From Larkinella insperata (GTDB taxonomy: Bacteria > Bacteroidota > Bacteroidia > Cytophagales > Spirosomataceae), in assembly GCF_026248825.1 (NCBI RefSeq), contig NZ_CP110973.1, forward strand, positions 2,127,001 to 2,191,000: a stretch of 64,000 nucleotides of DNA, given 5' to 3'. Position 1 is the first letter of the stretch. Each line of letters opens with the position of its first letter. The notes under the pieces were generated by a model. It had not been told where the DNA came from. It made no database searches and saw only the letters and a list, made by a program, of their open reading frames with translations. A program made the translations under genes and the position numbers. Shown piece by piece: positions 53,240 through 62,458 of the stretch.

Positions 53240-53674
53240 TTAGTGTGAAATTTCGTCGGAAAGCTCGTTGGAATCGTTCTCCAACCGTGGAAAATACTGG
53301 CGCAACTGCTGGCCTGCGCGTTCAATACCCCGGCAGAAACCGTCGGTAAACTGGTTCTGACGAAAGTGGTCACGCATGACGTTCTTGGTGGTTTCCCAGA
53401 AATCAGTCGGCACAACTTTGTTTATGCCTTCATCGCCCAGCACAGCAAACTTTCGGTCATCGGTGGCCAGATAAAACAGCACCCCGTTGCGTTGGGCGGT
53501 CTGTTCCATTCCCAACTGCCGGAATACCTGCACCGCCCGGTCTATCACGTTGGGTTCCGGGCAAAGCAATTCAATGTGCACCCGGATTTCGCCCGACGTT
53601 TCCATTTCGGCGGACCGAATGGCCTGAATAATCTGCTGCTGCTCCTCCTCCGTAAAAAGGTTGATTGCGGACAT
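53240..53674 (-). CDS. TPM-domain protein, soluble
   Basis: 144 residues from MSAINLFTEEEQQQIIQAIR at 53674; a longer frame to 53746 adds poor sequence. One TPM domain (ETSGEIRVHIELLCPEPNV, then RNGVLFYLATDDRKFAVLGD) without signal peptide or membrane span. Between lemA and the larger TPM gene; these three together are a common Bacteroidota set. Confidence 0.9.
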   Translation of the reverse strand: MSAINLFTEEEQQQIIQAIRSAEMETSGEIRVHIELLCPEPNVIDRAVQVFRQLGMEQTAQRNGVLFYLATDDRKFAVLGDEGINKVVPTDFWETTKNVMRDHFRQNQFTDGFCRGIERAGQQLRQYFPRLENDSNELSDEISH

Positions 53675-53753
53675 GGATGAATAAAGAATTATAAATGATG
53701 AGTTATGAACGAAATGCCAAAACCTTCCTCGTTCACAACTCACCATCCATTAT

Positions 53754-54335
53754 TTAGAACTGGACCGTTGGGGCGTTTTGGGCAGCTTGCGAGGCTTCAA
53801 AGAAACCTTTGGGCGAGAAGCCGAACACACCCGCGAAAATATTGGCCGGGAACGTGCGAACAGAGACGTTATAATCTTTAACAGCCGAGTTAAAATCGTT
53901 CCGGGCAACGCTGATGCGGTTTTCCGTACCTTCCAGTTGAGCCTGTAACTCCGAGAAGTTTTGCGTGGCTCTTAATTGCGGGTAGTTTTCGGATACGGCC
54001 AGCAAACGCGACAGCGTACCGCCCAATTGATCCTGGGCCTGTTGGAAACGCTGAACGTTTTCGGGCGTCAGTTGGTCCGGACTCAGTTGAACGCTGGTTG
54101 CTTTTGAGCGGGCTTCCATGACGGCCGTCAGGGTGCTTTTCTCAAAGTTAGCGGCTCCTTTGACGGTGTTGACCAGGTTCGGAACCAGATCGGCCCGGCG
54201 TTGATACTGCGTCTGGACCTGAGCCCATTTCTCCCCTACATTCGCGTCTTTACCGACAAGACCGTTATACGTACTGCATCCAAAGAAACCAAAAATGAGG
54301 GCTATAACGATGACAATGATAAGACCTTTTGACAT
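53754..54335 (-). CDS. lemA: LemA family protein
   Basis: 193 residues. An N-terminal membrane segment (about 4-19, ending FFGCSTYN) is followed by the long helical bundle of LemA with the signatures VGEKWAQVQTQYQRRADLVP, NLVNTVKGAANFEKSTLT and VARNDFNSAVKDYN. The function is not firmly known; it is consistently linked to TPM proteins. First gene of the three-gene operon. The 229 bases between it and the divergent SDR gene show no gene. Confidence 0.94.
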   Translation of the reverse strand: MSKGLIIVIVIALIFGFFGCSTYNGLVGKDANVGEKWAQVQTQYQRRADLVPNLVNTVKGAANFEKSTLTAVMEARSKATSVQLSPDQLTPENVQRFQQAQDQLGGTLSRLLAVSENYPQLRATQNFSELQAQLEGTENRISVARNDFNSAVKDYNVSVRTFPANIFAGVFGFSPKGFFEASQAAQNAPTVQF

Positions 54336-54564
54336 GGTGTTATTCGATTAATTTGTTAAGCAAAGCTCGTTAAAAATGGATCTAAACCGTAAGAATTTAC
54401 AGGATCGGATCCTTTTGACCGTAATCGATACGCCCGGGTTGATGACCGGAAGCAACGAGTTTACCGCAAGGAATCCGGCTAGATAACTGTTTTTGGCTAA
54501 CAATTGATTGAGAATTTTGTAAAATCCTGCCGTAAAACCGTTATTTCGGGCAAACCGTATACGC

Positions 54565-55353
54565 ATGAATCTTTCGCTTACTGGAAAAACGGCCATTGTC
54601 TGCGGTAGTACGCAGGGCATCGGCTACGCTTCGGCGGTCGAACTGGCTCTGTTGGGCGCTAACGTCACGCTGCTGGCCCGCGACGAAGAAAAACTAAAGA
54701 AGGCAGTTGACGCACTGGATACGCAGCAGGGCCAAAAACACCACTACCGGGTTGCCGACTTTGCCAATCCGGAAGAAGTAAAAACCGTGATCGACGCTTA
54801 CCTGGCTGAGTTTCCGGACGCCCATATCCTGGTCAATAACACCGGCGGACCGGCGGGCGGGCCGTTGATCGATGCCCGGCTGGAAGAATTTACAAAAACT
54901 TTTGCCGCTCACCTGTTAAACAATCAACAACTGACGCAGGCCATTGTGCCGGCGATGAAGCGGCTGGGGTACGGCCGGATCGTCAACATTATCTCAACAT
55001 CCATCAAGCAACCGATTGTCGGGTTGGGCGTATCCAACACAATTCGGGGTGCGGTGGGGCAGTGGGCCAAAACCTTGTCGCTGGAAATTGCCCAGTATGG
55101 CATCACAATCAACAACGTGTTGCCGGGTTATACCAGAACGGCGCGGCTGGAGGCCATCCTAAACAAGCGGATGGACGAGCAGGGGAAATCGCGGGAGGAA
55201 GTGGAAGCGCAGATGCAGGCGGAAATTCCGAGCCGACGGTTTGTGGAGCCGGAGGAGGTCGGAGCGGCCGTGGCGTTTTTGTGTACGCCCGCAGCGGCTT
55301 CGATTAACGGAATCAATGTGCCAGTCGATGGCGGCAAAACCGGAAGCCTCTGA
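54565..55353 (+). CDS. SDR family oxidoreductase-like protein lacking the YxxxK dyad
   Basis: 262 residues with a Rossmann fold: NAD(P) loop CGSTQGIGYASAVELA, NNTGG block, and the active-site Ser region NIISTSIKQP. Where classical members have Tyr-x-x-x-Lys, this protein reads GVSNTIRGAVGQWAKTLSLE, with no Tyr or Lys in register; a subgroup with SNxxR at this place exists among bacterial SDRs. The C-terminus (ASINGINVPVDGGKTGSL) is typical. The substrate is unknown and the chemistry may differ from a usual dehydrogenase. Confidence 0.9.
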   Translation: MNLSLTGKTAIVCGSTQGIGYASAVELALLGANVTLLARDEEKLKKAVDALDTQQGQKHHYRVADFANPEEVKTVIDAYLAEFPDAHILVNNTGGPAGGPLIDARLEEFTKTFAAHLLNNQQLTQAIVPAMKRLGYGRIVNIISTSIKQPIVGLGVSNTIRGAVGQWAKTLSLEIAQYGITINNVLPGYTRTARLEAILNKRMDEQGKSREEVEAQMQAEIPSRRFVEPEEVGAAVAFLCTPAAASINGINVPVDGGKTGSL

Positions 55354-55357
55354 TCAT

Positions 55358-56107
55358 TTAGCGGTTAAACCGCACGAACGATTCCTGCAAGGGTTTGAAC
55401 CGTTCTTCGGTGATCGGAAAATCGCCGTACCAGATGTATTCAAACTGCGTGGTCAGGGTTTCAAAGTCCGGTTGCAGGGGCGACTGCGCCAGTTCGTAGA
55501 CGTAGCTGCGGTTGGTTTTGTCGGGCTTCCAGTCAATCAGGTTGCGGTTACTCAGGTGTTTGAGCGTTTGCAAATAAAGCAGCCTGACCGCCAGCCGGTA
55601 ATTTCGTTGCTGAATGGCCGCATCAATTTGCTGTTCAAAATCGATTTCGTGAATGTTTTCGGTAACGGCTTCGTAGGGGAAGGCCACGCTCCGCGCTTTG
55701 GGGCTAAAGACAAAGCCCAGCACTTCGGCTTTGATCAACAGCCAGATGGCCCCGCCCGCAATGGTCGCCAGAATAACGTATTGCCAGAAATTTTCGTAAG
55801 CCCGGCTGGTGAAAAAAGCGCCCACTTTCTGCCAGAACCAGCTCCAGAACTTCGACCACAAACTGTTCGTGGGTTTAAAGTCCTGCCCATACTGATACTC
55901 CCGGTCGTTGCGGTACTCGTCGATCCGGTCGGCGGCCGGACGCCGGACTCGTACGGCACTGCGGTCGTCGGGCGCGGGCTGGGCCTGGGCGGTGCCTTTG
56001 GGTTGAGGCACCGGAAGCTGGGCAGCGGCTGAAAAGCCGGTAATCGTCAGCGCGAGTAACCACCCGAACAGCCACCATACCGCCATTCGATTAATAATCA
56101 CCTTCAT
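55358..56107 (-). CDS. DUF4129-domain membrane protein
   Basis: 249 residues from MKVIINRMAVWW at 56107, overlapping the upstream gene by 17 bases; a second Met at 56086 avoids the overlap. A signal or anchor segment (about 8-30) leads to a Pro/Arg-rich linker, a membrane span (about 108-128) and the DUF4129 domain (about 150-240; RNYRLAVRLLYLQTLKHLSN, then YVYELAQ and FEYIWYGDFPITEE). Such proteins occur with transglutaminase-like, MoxR, SpoIIM and RDD genes in a conserved Bacteroidota cluster of unknown function. Confidence 0.88.
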   Translation of the reverse strand: MKVIINRMAVWWLFGWLLALTITGFSAAAQLPVPQPKGTAQAQPAPDDRSAVRVRRPAADRIDEYRNDREYQYGQDFKPTNSLWSKFWSWFWQKVGAFFTSRAYENFWQYVILATIAGGAIWLLIKAEVLGFVFSPKARSVAFPYEAVTENIHEIDFEQQIDAAIQQRNYRLAVRLLYLQTLKHLSNRNLIDWKPDKTNRSYVYELAQSPLQPDFETLTTQFEYIWYGDFPITEERFKPLQESFVRFNR

Positions 56108-56975
56108 CGGCTGAGCGGGGGATGGGCGGGGGTGTAGAAGCCCCGATGTTGTCGATAGCCGCCAGAAGGCTGCGGCCTTCGCGTCGTTCAATCAGGTTGA
56201 AATACTGAAAGGCAATGCCCAGCGCAACGAGCGCCGAAACCAGCACGCTGCCAATCGTACTGAGGATACTGGTCAGAATGGAAACGTAGACCGGCATATC
56301 GGGCGCTATTTTCAGCGAAGCCATCATGCCCACGGCGGCCGCCGGTACGTTGAACACGAAACTGAGCAGGTAAGCAATCAAACTGATGACGAGTATCAAG
56401 CCAAACGTCGACCACCATTTGTCCCGGATCAATTCGAAACAGCGGCCCATGAACGTACTGGCCGAAGCTCCTTCGAAAACGACCAGCGCCAGCGCCAGCG
56501 AAAAAACCACGCCCAGGTAAATGCCCGGAAAGATAAAGAAAAACGTAGCCGCAATCACGAGCATAGTCACTACTACCCAGGTAGATACGGCCCGTCCCAA
56601 TGCCGATTGAACCTCCGCCCAAACGGCTTCAACGGTCACTGGTTCGCCCTGGTTACGGTCGTACACCTTCATGTGGCCATAAACCGTCAGGTTAACCAAC
56701 AGCGGTATCAGTAACGCAAAAATAAACGCCACAATGTAGTACGGGCTTGATAGCTGCTGCGCCATCCAGTAGCCGATGTCGTAGCTGCCCGGCCGGCCGC
56801 TGGGTTGGGTCGAGAACATCGACGAGGCCGACACCCCCGACGCAATACCGGCAATCAGGGCCGGAGCTCCGGCAATGTACAGCAAAGCCATTCCGAGGCT
56901 TCGGATTTGCTTGACGGCGTACTGGATTGTGGCATTGATTTTCTCGCCAAAATCGCGCTGTTGGTATAAATTCAT
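56091..56975 (-). CDS. Polytopic membrane protein of the SpoIIM-DUF4129 cluster
   Basis: 294 residues from MNLYQQRDFGEKINATIQYA at 56975; an in-frame Met at 57038 lies inside the upstream gene. About five to six membrane spans follow an amphipathic start (TMs near 30-50, 80-105, 135-175, 190-215, 240-265). The C-terminus has a Pro-rich cytoplasmic tail (STPPPIPRSADEGDY). I do not recognise a strong motif; it resembles the DUF4013-like or glycerophosphodiester-phosphodiesterase-membrane-domain type proteins that accompany SpoIIM in this lineage. Confidence 0.8.
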   Translation of the reverse strand: MNLYQQRDFGEKINATIQYAVKQIRSLGMALLYIAGAPALIAGIASGVSASSMFSTQPSGRPGSYDIGYWMAQQLSSPYYIVAFIFALLIPLLVNLTVYGHMKVYDRNQGEPVTVEAVWAEVQSALGRAVSTWVVVTMLVIAATFFFIFPGIYLGVVFSLALALVVFEGASASTFMGRCFELIRDKWWSTFGLILVISLIAYLLSFVFNVPAAAVGMMASLKIAPDMPVYVSILTSILSTIGSVLVSALVALGIAFQYFNLIERREGRSLLAAIDNIGASTPPPIPRSADEGDY

Positions 56976-56988
56976 AACGAAAGGTAAG

Positions 56989-57954
56989 CTAAGGATTTTC
57001 CGTAAACCTTTTTTCCAACTGAATCGGATAAAGGACAAAATACCAGATAATAAACGCTGCGGACGTCACAATGATGCCGAAACTGGCAACCGGGGGCAGC
57101 GGCAACCGGGTCACGAAGCTTTCCAGAAAACCCGCCGTGATGAAAACCGGCACCAGCCCAATCACGATTTTAAGGCCCTGTTTGGCCCCGCGTTTAAACG
57201 ACTCCAACCGCGACAGCGTTCCCGGAAACAGAAGGCTGTTGCCGAGCGTCAGACCGGCGCAGCCCGCAATGACGATGGCGGAGATTTCCAGCGTTCCGTG
57301 GATCCAGATCGTCAGGACCGATGGCAGCAGCAGACCGCGTTCGTAGAAAAAATACTGAAAGGCCCCGAGCATCACGCCATTCTGAAACATAACGGCTATG
57401 GTGCCGAACGACGCAAACAGACCGAGGATAAACGCAATAAACGAAACCCGGATGTTGTTGACGGTGATGGCCAGAAACATATCGGCCTGCCCGCTGCTTT
57501 TGTATACCGCCAGCGGATCGCCTTTCCGGATGTTTTCGAGCGTCATGTTTACGTAATCGTCGCCCAGAATCAGCCGGACGAACAATTCGTCGTTGGCCGC
57601 CGACACCCAGCCCAGCGCCCCTGCCACCACAAATACCAGGAACGATACGAGCAGCAGCCGGTGCGATTTCCGAAACAGCAACGGCAGTTCGAATTTCCAG
57701 AACCGGACAAACCGGCCCCGCTCTTCGCGTTTGTTGTGCATCAGCCGTCGGTGCATGCTGGCTGTCAGTCCGTTCAGGTAGCGGGTAACGGGTGAGGTCG
57801 GGTAAAAAGTACGGGCGTACGACAGATCGTCGGTCAGTTCGATGAAGTGATCGGTCAGCGTATCGGGGTCGGAGCGGTCGCTGCTGGTAGCAGTTTCGCC
57901 CTCGATTTCCTTCCACTTGTCGGTATTGCGTTTGATAAAAGCGGCTTCGCGCAT
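56989..57954 (-). CDS. Stage II sporulation protein M family membrane protein
   Basis: 321 residues from MREAAFIKRNTDKWKEIE at 57954 (a longer frame to 58002 adds 16 poor residues). A soluble helical N-terminus is followed by the SpoIIM-like membrane domain (about 95-315) with NNIRVSFIAFILGLFASFG, TIWIHGTLEISAIVIAGCAG and GLVPVFITAGFLESFVTR. In non-sporulating bacteria such proteins are thought to act in envelope or stress functions. It is the first gene of a three-gene minus-strand operon and 173 bases from the divergent glycosyltransferase. Confidence 0.9.
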   Translation of the reverse strand: MREAAFIKRNTDKWKEIEGETATSSDRSDPDTLTDHFIELTDDLSYARTFYPTSPVTRYLNGLTASMHRRLMHNKREERGRFVRFWKFELPLLFRKSHRLLLVSFLVFVVAGALGWVSAANDELFVRLILGDDYVNMTLENIRKGDPLAVYKSSGQADMFLAITVNNIRVSFIAFILGLFASFGTIAVMFQNGVMLGAFQYFFYERGLLLPSVLTIWIHGTLEISAIVIAGCAGLTLGNSLLFPGTLSRLESFKRGAKQGLKIVIGLVPVFITAGFLESFVTRLPLPPVASFGIIVTSAAFIIWYFVLYPIQLEKRFTENP

Positions 57955-58092
57955 GAAAAAGACATCTGATGGGCCGGAGCACCTTGGTCTGATAAATTGC
58001 AAATCAAATCCCAGATTTCAAAGCTGGCGGTCCGAATTGCGGTATGGCCGCTGATTTAAAAAACAAATAGCCGTTGTCAAAGGGTTTCTCCG

Positions 58093-58100
58093 TAAGTTTG
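58093..58100 (+). promoter_or_regulatory. Candidate promoter of the glycosyltransferase operon
   Basis: TAAGTTTG matches TAnnTTTG exactly and is followed by CAGC, 27 bases before the ATG at 58128. A -33 box is not clear (TTG at 58074-58076 is too near). Confidence 0.45.
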
Positions 58101-58127
58101 CAGCCGGATTGCGTAGTTATATGGCGT

Positions 58128-59228
58128 ATGAAAATATTGTTTGATCATCAGGCTTTTACGGGAGTGCGGTACGGGGGTGTTTCCCGGTACTTTTATGACC
58201 TGATGATAACGCTTCGGCAAAAAGACATCCAGACGCAACTGTCAATTTTATTTTCCAACAATGCCTACCTGCTCGAAAGTGGGGCGTTCCGGGTGCAGTC
58301 TTTTTCGTACTTTCTCGGCTTTATGCCCACCAATATGCTTTTTTCGCAGGTCAACCGGTTGTGGAGCATTGCGAAACTGAAGCAGGATGATTACGACGTG
58401 TTTCATCCGACGTTTTTTCACCCCTATTTTCTGAACCATGCGAAAAAACCGTACGTGCTGACGTACCACGACGCGATCAAGGATAAGTTTGGCGCACGGT
58501 TTGGGCACATCGACAATGCCTCCAAGGAGCTGAAGCAGCAACTGCTCGACCGCGCGGCCCGGGTGATTGCCGTCTCGGAAAACACCAAGAAGGATCTGGT
58601 GGAGCTTTTCCGGATTAAGCCCGAAAAAATAACCGTGGTTCATCACGCTACGGCTTTTCAGGGCCTGCAGGTGCCCGACGCATTTCAGGTTCAGGTGCCC
58701 GACGCTTACCTGCTGTACGTCGGTGCCCGCAATGATTACAAAAACTTTATCCCGTTTTTGAAAGCCCTTGCGCCCACGTTTCAGAAATACCCGCACGTTC
58801 AGTTGATTTGCGGGGGGGGCGGCCCGTTTAGTCCGGAAGAAACACAGGCCATTCAGCAAGTGGGGTTGACGGACCGGGTTAGCCAGCGGAATATCGATGA
58901 TTTCGTCCTGTACCGGTTTTACCAGAAGGCCCTGGCGTTTGTGTATCCGTCGCTGTACGAAGGCTTCGGAATTCCGATTCTGGAAGCGTTTGCGGCTGGC
59001 TGTCCGGTGGTGCTGAGTCGGGCGTCGTGTTTTCCGGAAGTGGCGCAGGACGCGGCTTTGTACTTTGATCCGGAGTCGGAAGAAGATATCCGGCAGCAAC
59101 TGGAAACGATTATTGGGGACGATTCGCTGCGTCGTTCGCTGATTCAGAAAGGACGGGAGCGGGGCCGCGACTTTTCGCTGGAAAAAATGGCAAGTCAAAC
59201 CCTTCAGGTTTATCAACAGGTTGTATAA
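58128..59228 (+). CDS. Glycosyltransferase, GT4 family
   Basis: 366 residues from MKILFDHQAFTGVRYGGVSR; an upstream GTG/TTG-type start at 58074 is in the promoter. Two Rossmann domains of GT-B type: acceptor side with GGVSRYFYDL and SENTKKDLVELF, donor side with LYVGARNDYKNFIPFLKAL and the family Glu-x7-Glu motif in YEGFGIPILEAFAAGCPVV. It probably adds a sugar to a polysaccharide or glycolipid at the cytoplasmic side of the membrane. The next gene begins right after its stop, so the two work together. Confidence 0.93.
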   Translation: MKILFDHQAFTGVRYGGVSRYFYDLMITLRQKDIQTQLSILFSNNAYLLESGAFRVQSFSYFLGFMPTNMLFSQVNRLWSIAKLKQDDYDVFHPTFFHPYFLNHAKKPYVLTYHDAIKDKFGARFGHIDNASKELKQQLLDRAARVIAVSENTKKDLVELFRIKPEKITVVHHATAFQGLQVPDAFQVQVPDAYLLYVGARNDYKNFIPFLKALAPTFQKYPHVQLICGGGGPFSPEETQAIQQVGLTDRVSQRNIDDFVLYRFYQKALAFVYPSLYEGFGIPILEAFAAGCPVVLSRASCFPEVAQDAALYFDPESEEDIRQQLETIIGDDSLRRSLIQKGRERGRDFSLEKMASQTLQVYQQVV

Positions 59229-60413
59229 GTGAACAGAGCGAAGAAAATCCTGCTTTTTGATACGATCATCGACGGCCACCATGCGGATTATCTGACGCAT
59301 CTGATCCGGTATTGGGTGGATAAGCGGTTGGCCGGTGAGCTGATTGTGGTCACGCAGCAGGCGTTTCAGCCGTGTTTTCAGGACCTGACCGACGGGCAAC
59401 CGGGAGCCGGAAATGTCCGGTTTGTGCCTATTTCGCCGTCGGACATTGAAGCCGTACACGGCGCGTCGATGCTGACGCGATCGTTCAAAGAATGGAATCT
59501 GCTGCTGAAATACGTTCAGACCTACCAGCCGACCCACGCGCTGCTGATGTATTTCGATCTTTTTCAGCTGGCTACCTGGCTGGGCCGGTCGGCGCCCTGC
59601 CCGATTTCCGGAATCTACTTCCGTCCGGATTTTCATTACAAACAGAATCCCGGCTTTAAAGCGCAGCTGAACGGTTTCCGGAAAAAGGTAACGCTGAAAG
59701 GTGCGCTGCGGCAGGCAACCCTGGCCAATGTATTTTGCCTCGATCATTCGGCGGTGGAGGGGTTGCGGCAGTTGAGCCCAGCCGCCAAAATCTGGCCGTT
59801 GGCCGATCCGGTGGAATCCTACACCCTTACACCCGCCGAAGTTGGGGCATTGCGCACGAAACTCGGTATCGAATCTGGCCGTCAGGTTTTTCTGCTGTTC
59901 GGCTACCTGGATGAGCGGAAGGGCATCGAACCGTTGCTTGAAGCCGTGAAGGAATTGCCCGCCGATCGGCAGAAAGCCGTCTGTCTGGTGTTGGCGGGGC
60001 CGGTTCAGCCGGCTTTTCAGGAAAAAATCGAGCGGAAACTAGCGGAGGTGGGCGATCTGGTGCAGGTTGTCCGCGTTTTCAGGGAAATAAAAGGACGCGA
60101 AATCCAACTGTTTTTCGAGCTGGCCGATTACGCGCTGGCGTTGTATCAGAAGCACGTCGGCATGGCGTCGGTGGTGGTGCGGGCGGCCGTGTCGCGCAAA
60201 CCGGTGCTGGCGTCGGACTACGGCTACCTGGGTCATCTGGTGCAATCCGAACAACTGGGCGCCGTGGCCGATACGACGGAGCCATCCGCTATTCGGGCGA
60301 TGGTGGAGCGGGTTTTGGCCGGAAAAATACCGTATTCGGCTGAAAATCTGCAAAAATTAGCGGATCGTAATTCGGACGTTTATTTTGCGGAGACTATTTT
60401 TAACCATCTTTGA
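59229..60413 (+). CDS. Glycosyltransferase, GT-B fold
   Basis: 394 residues starting at GTG directly after the TAA of the previous gene. The C-terminal half has a GT4-like donor domain (VFLLFGYLDERKGIEPLLEA, LVLAGPVQP, VVVRAAVSRKPVLASDYGY), but the usual Glu-x7-Glu block is weak (YQKHVGMASVVVRAA). The N-terminal half (FDTIIDGHHADYLTHLIRYW) resembles uncharacterised transferases. Acceptor and donor cannot be told from sequence. Confidence 0.82.
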   Translation: MNRAKKILLFDTIIDGHHADYLTHLIRYWVDKRLAGELIVVTQQAFQPCFQDLTDGQPGAGNVRFVPISPSDIEAVHGASMLTRSFKEWNLLLKYVQTYQPTHALLMYFDLFQLATWLGRSAPCPISGIYFRPDFHYKQNPGFKAQLNGFRKKVTLKGALRQATLANVFCLDHSAVEGLRQLSPAAKIWPLADPVESYTLTPAEVGALRTKLGIESGRQVFLLFGYLDERKGIEPLLEAVKELPADRQKAVCLVLAGPVQPAFQEKIERKLAEVGDLVQVVRVFREIKGREIQLFFELADYALALYQKHVGMASVVVRAAVSRKPVLASDYGYLGHLVQSEQLGAVADTTEPSAIRAMVERVLAGKIPYSAENLQKLADRNSDVYFAETIFNHL

Positions 60414-60424
60414 GTTGTGTTGCT

Positions 60425-61123
60425 ATGACGGTTTCGATTCTGACCTCCCAAAACGTGGCGCTGGAATACGAGCCTGCCAGCCTGGGAGACCGGATTCTGG
60501 CGCTGATGCTCGATTACCTGATCTTTTTGGGGTGGATTATTTTCTATTTCGTCCTGATAAGACTGATGCCCGGCGTTTTCCAAAACCGCTTCGCGAGCAC
60601 GGCTGTTCTGGTGTTGCCGTTCATGCTGTATGATTTGTTGTGTGAAGTGTTTTTGAACGGGCAAAGTCTGGGCAAAATAGCGATGAAAATTCGGGTGGTT
60701 ATGCTCGACGGATCTCCGCCCGGCCTGGGGGCCTACCTGATTCGCTGGCTGTTTCGACTCGTGGAATCACCGGTGTTTTTTGCCGGTGTGGTGCCGCTGA
60801 TTGCCATAGCCGCCAACGGGCGCGGGCAGCGCGTCGGTGATATGGCCGCCGGAACGACGGTGGTGAAGCTAACCCGGCCCGTTACACTCGCCCAGGTCAC
60901 CTACCACGACTTACCCGAGGATTATCAGGTCAGTTTTCCGGAGGTTGCCCAGCTTTCCGACCGTGATCTGAACACCATCCGGGCAGCGTTGCGGTCGAAT
61001 AACGCTCAAATCATCGAATTGGCCGCCAATAAAGTAAAACAGGTGATCGGCGTTCGGTCGGAGCTTCACGATGTCACGTTTCTCCGAACCATAATCAGTG
61101 ATTATCAGTCTCTGGCGTCCTGA
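60425..61123 (+). CDS. RDD family membrane protein
   Basis: 232 residues from MTVSILTSQNVALEYEPASL at 60425 (a TTG at 60410 is less likely). Three to four membrane spans form the RDD domain with the signature ASLGDRILALMLDYLIFLGW and GQSLGKIAMKIRVV; the last 90 residues are soluble and helical. RDD genes normally adjoin SpoIIM genes in a conserved Bacteroidota cluster; here the SpoIIM operon lies 2.5 kb upstream on the opposite strand with the two glycosyltransferases between. Confidence 0.92.
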   Translation: MTVSILTSQNVALEYEPASLGDRILALMLDYLIFLGWIIFYFVLIRLMPGVFQNRFASTAVLVLPFMLYDLLCEVFLNGQSLGKIAMKIRVVMLDGSPPGLGAYLIRWLFRLVESPVFFAGVVPLIAIAANGRGQRVGDMAAGTTVVKLTRPVTLAQVTYHDLPEDYQVSFPEVAQLSDRDLNTIRAALRSNNAQIIELAANKVKQVIGVRSELHDVTFLRTIISDYQSLAS

Positions 61124-61246
61124 TTGGTACCCCTGGTTGCATACGTTTCAGTCCGTAAACCCAACCAGCACCAGGATGTTACAACGGACCTCATTTTAAA
61201 ATCTCACGGGCCAAGGCTTGAACGGGCCGGTCTGTGGTTAGGGAAT

Positions 61247-62446
61247 ATGAAAGAACAAATTAAAAATCTGGCGCGGCAGTATGCTGCCGACATGATTGCC
61301 AACCGGCGTCACCTCCACGCCAATCCGGAGCTATCATTTCACGAATACAACACGGCCCAGTTTGTTGCTGAGCAGCTCAAAGCCATTGGTCTGACTCCGC
61401 AGGAGGGGGTTGCCGGAACGGGTCTGGTCGCCCTGGTTGAAGGGCGGGGTGGGGCCGCAGCCGAAAACCGGGTTGTCGGGTTACGGGCCGATATGGATGC
61501 CTTGCCGATTCACGAAGCCAACGACGTCCCCTACAAATCAACCGTCGAGGGGGTCATGCATGCTTGCGGACACGATGTGCACACGGCTTCGCTCCTGGGT
61601 ACGGCCCGCATTCTGCACCAGCTCCGTGATCAGTTTGAAGGAACCGTTAAACTGGTCTTCCAACCGGCGGAGGAAAAAGCGCCCGGTGGGGCTTCGCTGA
61701 TGATCAAAGACGGCGTTCTGGAAAATCCTGCCCCCGCCAGCATGATCGGTCAGCACGTGGCTCCGAACGTTCCCGTCGGCAAAATCGGCTTCCGGGAAGG
61801 CATGTACATGGCCAGCACCGACGAATTGTACCTAACCGTAATTGGCAAAGGTGGCCACGGCGCGATGCCCGACCAGCTCATTGACCCCGTTCTAATTGCT
61901 TCACACATCATTGTTGCCTTGCAGCAGATCATCAGCCGTAACCGCAAACCGGCCAATCCGTCGGTTCTGTCGTTTGGACGGTTCATTGCCGACGGTGTAA
62001 CGAACGTGATTCCCAACGAAGTAACCATCGAAGGAACGTTCCGCTGCATGGACGAAGAGTGGCGGGAAGACGGGTTGCGCCGGATGAAGAAAATGGCTGA
62101 AGGCATGGCCGAAGCGATGGGAGCTCGCTGCGAATTTACGGTAGTGCGCGGTTATCCGTTCCTCAAAAACCACCCCGAACTGACCCGGCGGATGCGCTCG
62201 GCGGCAACCGATTACATGGGAACTGACAACGTAATCAACTTGGACCTGTGGATGGCGGGCGAAGACTTTGCCTTTTATTCCCAGGTCGTCGACTCGTGTT
62301 TTTACCGGCTCGGAACGCGCAACGAAGAACGCGGTATCATTTCGGGGGTTCATACGCCCACGTTCGATATTGATGAGTCGGCGCTGGAAATTGGTGCGGG
62401 CCTGATGAGCTGGCTGGCGGTAGAGGAGTTAAAAATGAAGCGTTAA
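61247..62446 (+). CDS. M20-family amidohydrolase / metallopeptidase
   Basis: 399 residues from MKEQIKNLARQYAADMIANR; a TTG at 61124 would add 41 unlikely residues. The family hydrolyses N-acyl amino acids or peptides such as hippurate with two metal ions. Visible blocks are RRHLHANPELSFHEYNTA, GLRADMDALPIHEAN, MHACGHDVHTASLLGTARIL, VFQPAEEKAPGGASLMI (catalytic Glu) and the C-terminal WMAGEDFAFYSQ and HTPTFDIDE. No signal peptide, so it is cytoplasmic. A 123-base spacer with no gene separates it from the RDD gene. Confidence 0.96.
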   Translation: MKEQIKNLARQYAADMIANRRHLHANPELSFHEYNTAQFVAEQLKAIGLTPQEGVAGTGLVALVEGRGGAAAENRVVGLRADMDALPIHEANDVPYKSTVEGVMHACGHDVHTASLLGTARILHQLRDQFEGTVKLVFQPAEEKAPGGASLMIKDGVLENPAPASMIGQHVAPNVPVGKIGFREGMYMASTDELYLTVIGKGGHGAMPDQLIDPVLIASHIIVALQQIISRNRKPANPSVLSFGRFIADGVTNVIPNEVTIEGTFRCMDEEWREDGLRRMKKMAEGMAEAMGARCEFTVVRGYPFLKNHPELTRRMRSAATDYMGTDNVINLDLWMAGEDFAFYSQVVDSCFYRLGTRNEERGIISGVHTPTFDIDESALEIGAGLMSWLAVEELKMKR

Positions 62447-62458
62447 GCGTTCGGAGCA

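Noticed and set aside
56875..57795. A 306-codon plus-strand frame
   Set aside because: Antisense to the SpoIIM gene; Gln/Arg/Lys-rich translation without a family.
58248..59747. A 499-codon open frame on the minus strand
   Set aside because: It lies opposite two clear glycosyltransferase genes, has a basic low-structure translation without domains, and is explained by codon bias on the real strand.
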